From JBFHRE01 sp036745195 (GTDB lineage Bacteria > Actinomycetota > Acidimicrobiia > Spongiisociales > ZC4RG35), in the NCBI GenBank assembly GCA_036745195.1, contig DAIOGO010000062.1, forward strand, positions 1 to 15,282: a stretch of 15,282 nt of DNA, in the 5' to 3' direction. The position numbers were made by a program, and so were the translations under genes. Positions within the stretch are counted from its first letter, which is position 1. The number at the start of each line of letters is the position of its first letter. Below the pieces are notes generated by a model. The model was not told the DNA's origin. It worked only from the letters and a program-made list of their open reading frames with translations, and did no database searches. Positions 1-7,424 of this stretch are shown here, piece by piece.

Positions 1-1
1 C

Positions 2-1531
2 GGCCTGCAACCCGGCGACGGAGTGGTCACCGTTGCGGGCCCGCTCGTCGAGGGCCCGCAATTCCCCGAGGTCGGCTGCCATCTGAGGATCATCCGGAGG
101 GTGCACGGCGGGAAGCCGCAACGATCCTGCCCGGGTCCGCTCCATCCACCGCAGCAGGTGCCAGGGTCGACCGGCCCCGGCGGAAAGACGGAGGGCGGTG
201 CGCCCCAGCGCCGCCGCCTGCCGGGAGGCGTGGACCCGCATCTCGGTGCCGCCGAGCGACGCCTGGTGATCGTCGAAGACCGTCATTCCCTGTCGTATCG
301 CCCGATAGGCTCTGGCCCGATCTCCCCGGCCATCATGGCGCAACGCCTGGATGTGCAGACCCTGGATCTGCAAATCGGGACGGTGCAGCCGCCTGGCCCC
401 CCGGAGCCAGCCGTCGATGTCGGCCTCGGGAAGCGGGAACCGGCCGAGGAGAGCCGACTCCACCAGTCGGAGGGCGGCGGCGGTCCCCGGACCGACCAAC
501 CCGCCATCCACCGCCTCCCGTCCAAGACCGAGCGCTCGATCGGCATCGATCAGTTCGCCCTGGGCCAGCTTGCTTTCCGCCTCGATCAGCCGGGCGAGTT
601 CGATCCAACCACGTCGCCCCAGTCGCTCGAAGAGCCGGGCAGCGGCACCTGCCGCCTGCTCGGCTTCGGTGAGACGTCCCAGCACCCGCAGCGCCTGGGC
701 CAGCGCCAACGTCGCCTCCGCCCGCGCCAATTCGAGTCCCTGCCGGCTGAACGACTCGATCGCCCGCTCGATGGCGGCGATGGCGTCCTCGCTCAAACCG
801 GCCGCCATCAACACGTCGCTGCGATGGAGTTCGAGGTGCCCCGGATTCACGCCAGAGGATGTTGCGCCGACCTCGTCGAGGAACCGCAGCGCCGCCACCA
901 GATCCCCGCGCCGGGCCGCCAGTTCGGATCGAAGGACGATTCCGCCGGCCAGCGCCCCCCACGCCCCATCCTCGGACAGGAGCCGGTTGGCGGCCTCGAC
1001 ATCATGGTCCGCCTCCCGGTACTGACCCAGGAAGGCCCGCATGTGGGCCCGATTGGTGAGAAGCCGGGCAAGCCAGACCCGGTCGCCGGCCCGGCGCAGC
1101 ACCACCTCGGCCCCGTCCAATTCCGAGACCAACTCGGGCCGGCCCCCCATCCTGAACGCCAGCACGGTTCGCTGCACGATCGCCCGCGCCCGGGCCACTC
1201 CCACCGAACCTTCGACAGCCAGGTCCGCCATCTGCCGGGCCTCCGATGTGAGACCCAGTTCGGCGAGCGGACCGACCAGGCTCATCATCACTTCCGCCCG
1301 CAATCCCCTGTCGGGAGCAACGGCCAGCGCTTGGTCCAGGACCTGGCGTGCCCTGCCGGCATCGCCTCCACGCAGATGGGCCAGCCCCAGCGCCCTCAGC
1401 GTTCGCGCCTGATTCGACCGATCCCCCTCGGTCTCGAAGGCGAATGCCAGCGACGGGCCGGTGGCGATGACTCCGGCCGGATCCACCTCGAGGAGAACGA
1501 ACAACGACTCCACCCGGGGATCTTCGGACAT
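2..1531 (-). CDS. TPR-repeat protein, probably N-terminal part of a CHAT-domain (caspase-like) protein, partial
   Basis: The frame is open for 510 codons from an ATG at 1531 and runs off the left edge, so the C-terminus is missing. Residues about 35-410 are degenerate helical repeats of tetratricopeptide type, for example ARTLRALGLAHLRGGDAGRA at 42-61, LTNRAHMRAFLGQYREAD at 158-175 and LALAQALRVLGRLTEAEQAA at 275-294. Residues about 405-500 (ARAYRAIRQGMTVFDDHQAS, TEMRVHAS, RPWHLLRWMERTRAGSLRLP, PPDDPQMAADLGELR) resemble the linker that precedes the CHAT peptidase domain in actinobacterial TPR-CHAT proteins. The His-Cys active site would lie outside the window, so CHAT is inferred from family resemblance, not seen. 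No signal peptide is visible, so it is probably cytoplasmic. No clear ribosome binding site precedes the ATG; an in-frame GTG at 1552 is an alternative start. It is divergent from a subtilisin-like protease, 104 bases away. A plain TPR scaffold protein is the other possibility. Confidence 0.72.
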   Translation of the reverse strand, partial: MSEDPRVESLFVLLEVDPAGVIATGPSLAFAFETEGDRSNQARTLRALGLAHLRGGDAGRARQVLDQALAVAPDRGLRAEVMMSLVGPLAELGLTSEARQMADLAVEGSVGVARARAIVQRTVLAFRMGGRPELVSELDGAEVVLRRAGDRVWLARLLTNRAHMRAFLGQYREADHDVEAANRLLSEDGAWGALAGGIVLRSELAARRGDLVAALRFLDEVGATSSGVNPGHLELHRSDVLMAAGLSEDAIAAIERAIESFSRQGLELARAEATLALAQALRVLGRLTEAEQAAGAAARLFERLGRRGWIELARLIEAESKLAQGELIDADRALGLGREAVDGGLVGPGTAAALRLVESALLGRFPLPEADIDGWLRGARRLHRPDLQIQGLHIQALRHDGRGDRARAYRAIRQGMTVFDDHQASLGGTEMRVHASRQAAALGRTALRLSAGAGRPWHLLRWMERTRAGSLRLPAVHPPDDPQMAADLGELRALDERARNGDHSVAGLQA

Positions 1532-1635
1532 CGCGACATCTTGCCAGCGCACGGACCAAACTGATCGGGAAGAGGGGGGTCGGTGGTCCCTACCGGGATG
1601 GCCGTCTCCGAGACCGAGCGCAAGAAGGGAGCACC
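1532..1635. promoter_or_regulatory. Divergent control region between TPR/CHAT and S8 protease genes
   Basis: These 104 bases lie between two divergent starts, so they must hold promoters for one or both genes. I see no convincing -35/-10 pair. A short dyad GTCTC-C-GAGAC at 1604-1614, 22 bases before the protease start, could be an operator, but it is short enough to be chance. A purine-rich ribosome binding site (aagggag, 1625-1631) lies 4 bases before the protease ATG. Confidence 0.4.
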
Positions 1636-2805
1636 ATGGTTTCCGCACCGCAGATGGCCGAGCGCGTCAACCATTACGCCGAACGAGGAGCGATCACCCA
1701 GCCGAGAAGCGTGATTGCTGACCATGTCGATGGTCCCGGCTTCGTGTACCTGGCCGGGGAATTGCTGGTGGCCGAGGAGAACCGAGAGAGGGTAGAGCGT
1801 TCGCTGGGAGCCGACGGGCGCGGTCGGGGGAATCGGCCGGTTCCGCCCGGACTGGGAACGATCAGGCTGGGACCGGGGGTCGATCCGTTCGAAGCGGCCC
1901 GGGAGCTCACCGACGGCGAGCAGCAACTGGCCGCCCCCAACATGGTGCTCACCCTCGCCCCCCATTGGAGTTGGGGCTCGGCCAGCGACCCGGTCCCGGC
2001 CGGACCGCTCGGATCGAGGGCCGGCACGATCAAGAGCCCGGTCAGGGTGGCGGTGGTCGACACCGGCATGTTCCTTCCGATCCCGGCCGGGGTCGGGATC
2101 GGGATCTTCGAGTCCGACCCGGTCGACGTGCTCAGCCCGCGCGGGTTCGTCGATTGGTTCGGGGCAGGCCACGGAGGGTTCATCGCCGGGGTGATCGACC
2201 ATCACGCCGGTGGCGCCACCATCGACGTCTACCGCGGCTTCGACTCTTCGGTGGACGTCCCCACCGAGACCGCCATCATCTCCGCGGTCGATCGCGCCCT
2301 GGCGGGCGGGGCGCGAGTGATCAACCTGTCGGTTGGCACCTACGGGCCGTATGGGAGACCGCCGGTCGCTCTCCATCAGGCCATGCGCCGCTGGAAGCAG
2401 GACCACCCCGAGTTGTTGATGGTGGCGGCGGCCGGCAACGATGGCCTCCCCGACCCCTGGTATCCGGCCGGTTTTGCCGGCGACTCCGAGTTCGCCGACT
2501 GGGTGGTGTCGGTGGGGGCATACGAGGGGAAGGGCACGCCCGCCGCCTTCTCCAACCACGGCGACTGGGTCAGGGCCTGGGCGCCGGGAGTCGGGGTCCA
2601 TTCGCACTATCCGAAGGCCAAGCGGTTCCGGTCGGCCGACGGCGCGGTGGCCTCGTTCCCCGATGGTTTTGCCACCTGGAGCGGCACCTCGTTCGCGGCG
2701 CCCTTCGCTCTGGCCGCCATCCTGAGCAAGGCCGAAACCATGGGTCGCGACCCTCTGGCGGCGTGGCACGACCTCTCTTCCGCCGGCCCGGTGACGTTCC
2801 CCTGA
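1636..2805 (+). CDS. Subtilisin-like serine protease (S8 family), predicted cytoplasmic
   Basis: This 389-residue protein carries a complete S8 catalytic set. The Asp is D142 in VAVVDTGM, the His is H179 in GAGHGGFIAG, the oxyanion Asn is N268 in VAAAGNDG, and the nucleophile is S352 in WSGTSFAAP. INLSVGTYG at 229-237 is the substrate-binding strand region of subtilases. The first 130 residues hold no hydrophobic signal sequence. Instead a short segment around 35-58 (FVYLAGELLVAEENRERVER) could be a small N-terminal regulatory or propeptide-like fold, followed by a Gly/Pro-rich linker. The absence of a signal peptide suggests it acts inside the cell, unlike most secreted subtilases. The start is well supported by aagggag four bases upstream. 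It is divergent from the TPR/CHAT-like gene, which suggests a shared pathway, possibly protease signalling or defence; that role is inference. A cluster of hairpins follows the stop. Confidence 0.93.
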   Translation: MVSAPQMAERVNHYAERGAITQPRSVIADHVDGPGFVYLAGELLVAEENRERVERSLGADGRGRGNRPVPPGLGTIRLGPGVDPFEAARELTDGEQQLAAPNMVLTLAPHWSWGSASDPVPAGPLGSRAGTIKSPVRVAVVDTGMFLPIPAGVGIGIFESDPVDVLSPRGFVDWFGAGHGGFIAGVIDHHAGGATIDVYRGFDSSVDVPTETAIISAVDRALAGGARVINLSVGTYGPYGRPPVALHQAMRRWKQDHPELLMVAAAGNDGLPDPWYPAGFAGDSEFADWVVSVGAYEGKGTPAAFSNHGDWVRAWAPGVGVHSHYPKAKRFRSADGAVASFPDGFATWSGTSFAAPFALAAILSKAETMGRDPLAAWHDLSSAGPVTFP

Positions 2806-2859
2806 GAAAATCGAAGCACCGTGTATCAGAGAGTGGGCTTACTGCTCTGTGTGGTTGAG

Positions 2860-2884
2860 GACCGGGAAAAGGGGCGTTCCGGTC
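2860..2884 (+). terminator. Weak hairpin downstream of S8 protease gene
   Basis: An 8-bp inverted repeat (gaccggga with ttccggtc, one G-T wobble) flanks a 9-base loop, 54 bases after the protease stop. No T-run follows. It is the first of three hairpins and could contribute to termination or mRNA stability. Confidence 0.3.
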
Positions 2885-2901
2885 TCTCACGATAGGGGGA
2901 C

Positions 2902-2931
2902 GGTGGTGGGTTCCTTGGGGTTCCCACCACC
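2902..2931. terminator. Perfect 9-bp hairpin between convergent genes
   Basis: ggtggtggg (2902-2910) pairs perfectly with cccaccacc (2923-2931) across a 12-base loop. It lies between the convergent S8 protease and aminotransferase genes and is likely part of a bidirectional terminator, although no T-run follows on either strand. Confidence 0.55.
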
Positions 2932-2945
2932 AAATTCAAGGGAGG

Positions 2946-2973
2946 ACCATGAGGAGCTTCGGCTCCTCATGGT
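2946..2973. terminator. 12-bp TTCG-tetraloop hairpin, bidirectional terminator
   Basis: accatgaggagc (2946-2957) and gctcctcatggt (2962-2973) form a perfect 12-bp stem closed by a C(TTCG)G tetraloop, an exceptionally stable RNA fold. It begins 11 bases beyond the aminotransferase stop on the minus strand and also faces transcripts arriving from the S8 gene. A U-tract is absent in both directions, as is common in high-GC actinobacteria. Confidence 0.7.
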
Positions 2974-2984
2974 CGCGTTCGGGG

Positions 2985-4127
2985 TCACAATCGAGCGAGA
3001 CGCTCCAGCGCAGCCTCCAGCACCGCATCGTCCTTGCAGAACGCAAAGCGGACCAGACGCGAGCCCTCATCGGTGCGGTGGTAGAACGCCGAAGGGGGAA
3101 TCGCCGCCACCCCCACCACGTCGATCAGATGGTCGACAAAGGCGAGATCGTTGGCGAAGCCAAACGGCGTGTGGTCGGCGAGGGCGTAATACGCCCCGTC
3201 CGGATGGGAGACGACGAACCCGAGGTTGCGCAGTCCCCCCACCAATAGGTCACGTTTGCGCCGGTAGCCGGCCAGGAGCTCTTCGTAATACGAGTCGGGG
3301 GCGGCCAGGGCGGCGGCCGATCCAGCCTGCATCGGGTTGGGAGTGGTGAAGGTGAGGAACTGGTGTGCCGCCCGCACCGCCGCCGTCAGGGGCTCGGGCC
3401 CTATCGCCCATCCGGTCTTCCATCCGGTCAAGGAGAACGACTTCCCGATCGACGAGAGCGTCAAGGTCCGTTCCCACATGCCGGGAAGGGCGGTGATGTG
3501 CACCATCTCCCCTTCGTAGACCATTCGTTCGTACACCTCGTCGGTGATGACGATGGCCCCACTCTGACGGGCCAACTCAGCGATGGCGGCGCACTCGGCG
3601 GCGTCGAACACGTGCCCGGTCGGGTTGTGCGGGGTGTTCACGACGATCGCCCGGGTCCGTTCGGTGAAGGCCGCCTCCAACTCGGCCGGGTCGAAACGGA
3701 AATCGGGGGCGTGGAGGGTGACGTAGCGGGGCACCACCCCGGCCAGGGCACAACCGACCGGATAGGCGTCGTAGGCCGGTTCGAACAGAATCACCTCGTC
3801 GACCGGTTCGAACAACCCGAGGAAGGCCGCCGCCAGCGCCTCGGTGCAACCCGAGGTCACGGTGATGTGGACGGCGGAATCAACCTCCAGTCCGGTGTCG
3901 ACACGAAAGCGCTCGGCGATCGCCTGGCGGAGCACCGGCAGGCCCACCGAAGGCGGGTACTGGTTGGACGAGTGGAGGATGGCCTCGATCGCCGCCTGTT
4001 TGACGAACGAGGGGCCTTCCCAGCTCGGGTAGCCCTGCCCCAGGTCGACTGCCCTGGCGGCCTGGGCACGGGCGGTGATCTGGGAGAAGATGGTCGATCC
4101 GAAGGGGGCGAGTCGGCGGGAAACCAT
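2985..4127 (-). CDS. PLP-dependent aminotransferase class I/II (DapC/kynurenine aminotransferase-like)
   Basis: This 380-residue protein is a complete fold-type I aminotransferase. Visible landmarks are the substrate loop NLGQG-like DLGQGYPSWEGP (28-39), NTPHNPTG (164-171, N168 contacting the cofactor), TDEVYE (195-200, D196 and Y199 binding PLP), SSIGKSFSLTGWKTGW (225-240, Schiff-base lysine K229), and LVRFAFCK (358-365, R360 binding the substrate carboxylate). The sequence resembles mycobacterial N-succinyldiaminopimelate aminotransferase (DapC), including the N-terminal start pattern and the final VRFTFCK-type motif. Kynurenine, methionine or glutamine transaminases share this architecture, so the substrate cannot be fixed from sequence alone. 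It acts in the cytoplasm. The start follows cattctgcaggg, a weak ribosome binding site. It follows dus on the same strand after a 101-base gap containing a hairpin, so it probably has its own promoter. Confidence 0.93.
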   Translation of the reverse strand: MVSRRLAPFGSTIFSQITARAQAARAVDLGQGYPSWEGPSFVKQAAIEAILHSSNQYPPSVGLPVLRQAIAERFRVDTGLEVDSAVHITVTSGCTEALAAAFLGLFEPVDEVILFEPAYDAYPVGCALAGVVPRYVTLHAPDFRFDPAELEAAFTERTRAIVVNTPHNPTGHVFDAAECAAIAELARQSGAIVITDEVYERMVYEGEMVHITALPGMWERTLTLSSIGKSFSLTGWKTGWAIGPEPLTAAVRAAHQFLTFTTPNPMQAGSAAALAAPDSYYEELLAGYRRKRDLLVGGLRNLGFVVSHPDGAYYALADHTPFGFANDLAFVDHLIDVVGVAAIPPSAFYHRTDEGSRLVRFAFCKDDAVLEAALERLARL

Positions 4128-4183
4128 CCCTGCAGAATGGCATCGTTTCGCCCGGCGGCACCTCCCCCAACCGCAAATTGCGC

Positions 4184-4213
4184 GGTGAGAGGGCAGAAAT
4201 CTGCTCTCTCACC
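4184..4213 (-). terminator. 13-bp hairpin downstream of the tRNA-dihydrouridine synthase gene
   Basis: ggtgagagggcag (4184-4196) pairs with ctgctctctcacc (4201-4213) over a 4-base AAAT loop, with a single G-T wobble. It starts 15 bases beyond the dus stop on the minus strand. No long T-run follows, but the stem strength and position suggest it ends the lut-dus transcript before the aminotransferase gene. Confidence 0.6.
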
Positions 4214-4228
4214 ACATAAAGTCGCTTC

Positions 4229-5338
4229 TCAGCCCCCGCTGACGGCGACGTCGGCCTCGATCGCGCCACGGCCGTCCCAGGTTCCTTCGTAGTACCCGTG
4301 GGGGAGGTGGACCTCGCGCGGCCCGTGACTGTGGCCACGGGTCATGGCGGTGGCGCCGGCGTGCGGCAAGGCCGAGCGGTCGAGCTTCTCGAGCCAGCGG
4401 TCGAGTTCCTCCAGGTCGGAGACGTCCGCCAGCGCTCGCCTGATGTCGGGACCGACCGGGTATCCCTTGAAGTACCAGCCGACGTGTTTGCGGAAGAGGC
4501 GGATACCGACGAACGGGTCGATCCACTCCACCAGCAGGGTGGCGTGCTCGCGCATCACGTCGGCGACGAACCCCAGTTGCGGGACCGTGTTGGTGGGCTC
4601 ACCACGGAACGAGGCCGCCAAGTCGCCGAACAGCCACGGCCTCCCCAGGCAACCGCGTCCCACCACCACCCCGTCGCACCCGGTGTGTTCGACCATCCTG
4701 ACCGCGTCGGACGCCTCCCAGATGTCGCCGTTGCCCAGCACCGGGATCGATGTCACCACCGCCTTGAGATGGCGGATCGCCTCCCAGTCGGCGCTCCCCG
4801 AGTAGAGCTGGTGGACGGTCCGGGCGTGGAGGGCCACCGCCGCCGCCCCCTCCTCCTCGGCGATGAGCCCACACTCGACATAGGTCAGATGATCGTCATC
4901 GATGCCCTTGCGCAGCTTGACCGTGATGGGGACACCGCCGGAATTGGCCACCGCCGCCGCCACGATCGCCCGGAACAGCGGCTTGCGCCACGGCAGGGCG
5001 CCACCGCCACCGTTGCGGGTGACCTTGGGCACCGGGCAGCCGAAGTTGAGATCGATGTGATCGGCCCTCTCCCGCTCCACCAGCAGCGCCACGGCCGCGC
5101 CCACCATCGCCGGGTCGGTCCCATACAGCTGGATCGAACGGGGGCTCTCGTCGGCGGGGAAGGTGGCGAGGTGGTTGGTCTTGGCGTCGCCATCCACCAG
5201 CGACCTCGCCCCCACCATCTCACACACGAACAGCCCTGCCCCGAACCGCCGGGCCAGCCGGCGGAAGGGAGCGTTGGTGACACCCGCCATGGGAGCCAGG
5301 ACCACCGGAGGGTCGACGACGAGATGACCGATCTGCAC
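4229..5338 (-). CDS. dusB: tRNA-dihydrouridine synthase (DusB family)
   Basis: This flavoenzyme reduces uridine to dihydrouridine in the D-loop of tRNA. The 369-residue protein has the N-terminal TIM-barrel signature APMAGVTNAPFR (15-26), the FMN-site CEMVGA (39-44), the catalytic cysteine C101 in NFGCPVPKVTRNGGG, KLRKG (141-145) and the motif HARTVHQLYSGSADW (171-185). GNGDIW and GVVVGRGCLGRPW (224-235) bind the FMN phosphate. The C-terminal region beyond about 250 is the helical tRNA-binding domain, ending in a short polar tail. The start is a GTG at 5338 without a strong ribosome binding site. The gene begins 57 bases after lutC on the same strand and is probably read from the lut transcript, perhaps also from its own promoter. 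The Dus-family assignment is near certain; the DusB subfamily is likely. Confidence 0.95.
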   Translation of the reverse strand: MQIGHLVVDPPVVLAPMAGVTNAPFRRLARRFGAGLFVCEMVGARSLVDGDAKTNHLATFPADESPRSIQLYGTDPAMVGAAVALLVERERADHIDLNFGCPVPKVTRNGGGGALPWRKPLFRAIVAAAVANSGGVPITVKLRKGIDDDHLTYVECGLIAEEEGAAAVALHARTVHQLYSGSADWEAIRHLKAVVTSIPVLGNGDIWEASDAVRMVEHTGCDGVVVGRGCLGRPWLFGDLAASFRGEPTNTVPQLGFVADVMREHATLLVEWIDPFVGIRLFRKHVGWYFKGYPVGPDIRRALADVSDLEELDRWLEKLDRSALPHAGATAMTRGHSHGPREVHLPHGYYEGTWDGRGAIEADVAVSGG

Positions 5339-5395
5339 CCGGCCAGGGTAGGGAGGGACCAGTCGGGAAGGGAAGACGGAGGACGACGCCGGCGG

Positions 5396-6040
5396 CTAGA
5401 CCAGGACGACGTGCAGGTGTTTGGGTCCGTGGACACCCATTGTGATGATTTGCTCGATGTCGGCGGTGCGAGAGGGACCGGTGATGAACACCACGTTGGC
5501 CACCTCCGCCATCGAATCGGCCCGCTCCGCCCCCCAATGCGAGAGCGACCGGAACAGGGAGCTGCGCTCGAGGAGGGCGACATGAACCAGCGGAATCAGG
5601 GATGCCATCCGGGGCCGGCCCGGCCCGGAGCGGAGCACGATCGTTCCCGACTCGGCGAACCCAGCCTCGGCGCCGGTCACTCCCAGCTTCACATCGAGGT
5701 GAGAGCCCTGGATCGCCAATCGATCGTCCGCCCCGACGGTGTGGGGCCGGACCGGGAGGATCTCGGTCAGGCCTGCACCGAGCCCGGGGAGATACCGTCC
5801 GTCCCAGGCGAGGCAGTCGGCGGCGCCGTGCTCCGACGCCAGCCGGCGGACCACCGAGGCCGGATCCTCGTCGAGATGAACCACCCCTCCGATTCGCGCC
5901 AGGTTCTCCGCAAAGGTCGCCACCAGATCGACCTCGCCCAGGTCCGGCACCAGCGGACCCGGATCGATGTCGGCGGGATCACCCAAGGTGGCGAACGCCA
6001 GCTCGCTGGTCACCCTGGCGAGAAACCGGTCACGTTCCAC
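5396..6040 (-). CDS. lutC: Lactate utilization protein C (LUD domain)
   Basis: This 214-residue protein (from the preferred start) is the LUD-domain subunit of the LutABC L-lactate-oxidising complex, which converts L-lactate to pyruvate in the cytoplasm. The family motif GVTGAEAGFAESGTIVLRSG is in mid-protein, and the C-terminus carries GPSRTADIEQIITMGVHGPK followed by LHVVLV, typical of LutC. The chosen start is GTG at 6040, because ggtggag sits 8 bases upstream and the start overlaps the lutB stop by 11 bases, indicating translational coupling. A longer frame back to 6118 exists, but it would overlap lutB by 89 bases and add a proline-rich stretch without family resemblance. Confidence 0.93.
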   Translation of the reverse strand: MERDRFLARVTSELAFATLGDPADIDPGPLVPDLGEVDLVATFAENLARIGGVVHLDEDPASVVRRLASEHGAADCLAWDGRYLPGLGAGLTEILPVRPHTVGADDRLAIQGSHLDVKLGVTGAEAGFAESGTIVLRSGPGRPRMASLIPLVHVALLERSSLFRSLSHWGAERADSMAEVANVVFITGPSRTADIEQIITMGVHGPKHLHVVLV

Positions 6041-7424
6041 GATTGTGTCTCCACCAGGAATGGAAAGACTCGGCGGCCGGGGCAGGGAGGTCGCGCCGTT
6101 CGGTCCAGTTGCCGGCATGGAAAGGCAGCTTCTCCACCCAGCCGGTGCGCCCCACCGTCCGGCCGAACACCGACCCGGCCGCCAGAAACGCCCTCCACAA
6201 GGTCGGGTTGGTGGCGGCCCGGGAATAGGCCGACAAGCCGGGCCGCAGCCACCCGAATCCAGACTCCCCTATGAGCTCGGAGCGGAGAGCGGTGAGCATG
6301 CCCGGAATGTCGATCCTGATCGGGCAGGCGTCACGACAGGCACCGCACAGGGTCGAGGCGAAGGGGAGATCGGACCACCCGCCATCCTCGGCCATGGCAG
6401 GGGTGAGCACCGAGCCAACCGGGCCGGCATAGGTGCCACCGTAGGCGTGCCCGCCCACCGTCCGGTAGACGGGACAGACGTTGAGGCAGGCCCCGCAGCG
6501 GATGCACCCGAGAATCTCGGAGGCGGAGGACCCCAGCACCCGCGACCGGCCGTTGTCGAGGATCACGACGTGCAACTCGTCCGGGCCGTCCGGATCACCG
6601 GGACGGCGCGGTCCCGTGACGATGTTGGTGTAGGCACTGAGTCGTTGCCCGGTGCCGGAGCGGGCGAGCACCTCCAGCATCACCGTAAGGTCGCCCGGCC
6701 CGGGGACCAGACGCTCCATCCCCATCACCACCACATGGACGCGGGGGGCGGTGGTCGAAAGCCGCCCATTGCCTTCGTTGGTGACGGTGACGATGGAGCC
6801 GGTGGAGGCGACCCCGAAGTTGGCGCCCGAGATCCCCATGTCCGCGCCGAGGAAGATCGGCCGCAGATGCCGCCGGGCGATCTCGTTCAACTCGACCGGC
6901 TCGTCGGTGTAACCGATCCCCAGCTTCTGCTCGAACAGACGGCCGATCTCCTGGCGGGTCTTGTGGAGTACCGGGGCGATGATGTGGCTCGGACGGTCGC
7001 CTGACAGTTGCACGATGAACTCGCCGAGATCGGTCTCGACCACCGTGACCCCGGCCTGTTCGAGGGCGTGGTTGAGCTCGATCTCCTCGGTGACCATCGA
7101 CTTCACCTTGACCGCCGATCTGACACCTGCCCTGGCGGCGACGTCGCACACATAGCCGTTGGCCTCGGCGGCATCCCCGGCGAAGAAGACCTTCCCACCC
7201 AGCCGCTCGACCGAGTCGGCGAACTCAGCCAGATAGTTGTCGAGCCTGCCCAGCGTGTGGAGACGGATTTGTCGGGCACGATCCCGCATCTCCTCGAACC
7301 CGGAGAATTGGGACGCCGCCTCCTCGCGGTGAGACGCCAGCCGGCGGGCGGCGACGTCGTTGGCTCGCGCCTTGGGGGTGCCGATGTCGAGCTTGGCCCG
7401 TTCCCGGAAGGTGACCGGCGTCAT
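6030..7424 (-). CDS. lutB: Lactate utilization iron-sulfur protein B
   Basis: This 464-residue protein is the Fe-S and LUD subunit of the LutABC lactate-oxidising system. The N-terminal two thirds form a LUD-type domain (motifs KVKSMVTEEIELNHALE at 106-122 and GADMGISGANFGVASTGSIV at 193-212). A ferredoxin-like region follows, with CIRCGACLNVCP (C307, C310, C313, C317) and CGACRDACP (C360, C363, C367), expected to ligand two [4Fe-4S] clusters. The remaining C-terminal part is the DUF3390-like tail of LutB proteins. The ATG at 7424 overlaps the lutA stop as ATGA, and ggaggg lies 6 bases before it. Tight overlaps on both sides place it in the middle of a translationally coupled lutA-lutB-lutC operon. 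Confidence 0.96.
   Translation of the reverse strand: MTPVTFRERAKLDIGTPKARANDVAARRLASHREEAASQFSGFEEMRDRARQIRLHTLGRLDNYLAEFADSVERLGGKVFFAGDAAEANGYVCDVAARAGVRSAVKVKSMVTEEIELNHALEQAGVTVVETDLGEFIVQLSGDRPSHIIAPVLHKTRQEIGRLFEQKLGIGYTDEPVELNEIARRHLRPIFLGADMGISGANFGVASTGSIVTVTNEGNGRLSTTAPRVHVVVMGMERLVPGPGDLTVMLEVLARSGTGQRLSAYTNIVTGPRRPGDPDGPDELHVVILDNGRSRVLGSSASEILGCIRCGACLNVCPVYRTVGGHAYGGTYAGPVGSVLTPAMAEDGGWSDLPFASTLCGACRDACPIRIDIPGMLTALRSELIGESGFGWLRPGLSAYSRAATNPTLWRAFLAAGSVFGRTVGRTGWVEKLPFHAGNWTERRDLPAPAAESFHSWWRHNRGT

Noticed and set aside
23..1564. Long open plus-strand frame over the TPR/CHAT gene
   Set aside because: It is rich in Pro, Arg and Gln without any recognisable motif. The minus-strand frame reads as a regular helical-repeat protein, so the plus-strand frame is a GC-driven shadow.
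1396..2769. Long minus-strand frame opposite the S8 protease
   Set aside because: It shows low-complexity Arg/Gly/Asp composition and lies antisense to a protein with a complete catalytic triad, which is a far better gene.
6041..6118. Longer N-terminus for lutC starting at 6118
   Set aside because: It would overlap lutB by 89 bases and has no ribosome binding site advantage. GTG at 6040 has ggtggag at good spacing and gives a normal family length.
4298..6274. 658-codon plus-strand frame antisense to dus, lutC and lutB
   Set aside because: Composition is typical of antisense frames in GC-rich DNA (His, Arg, Asp, Pro), with no domain. All three minus-strand genes are well recognised.
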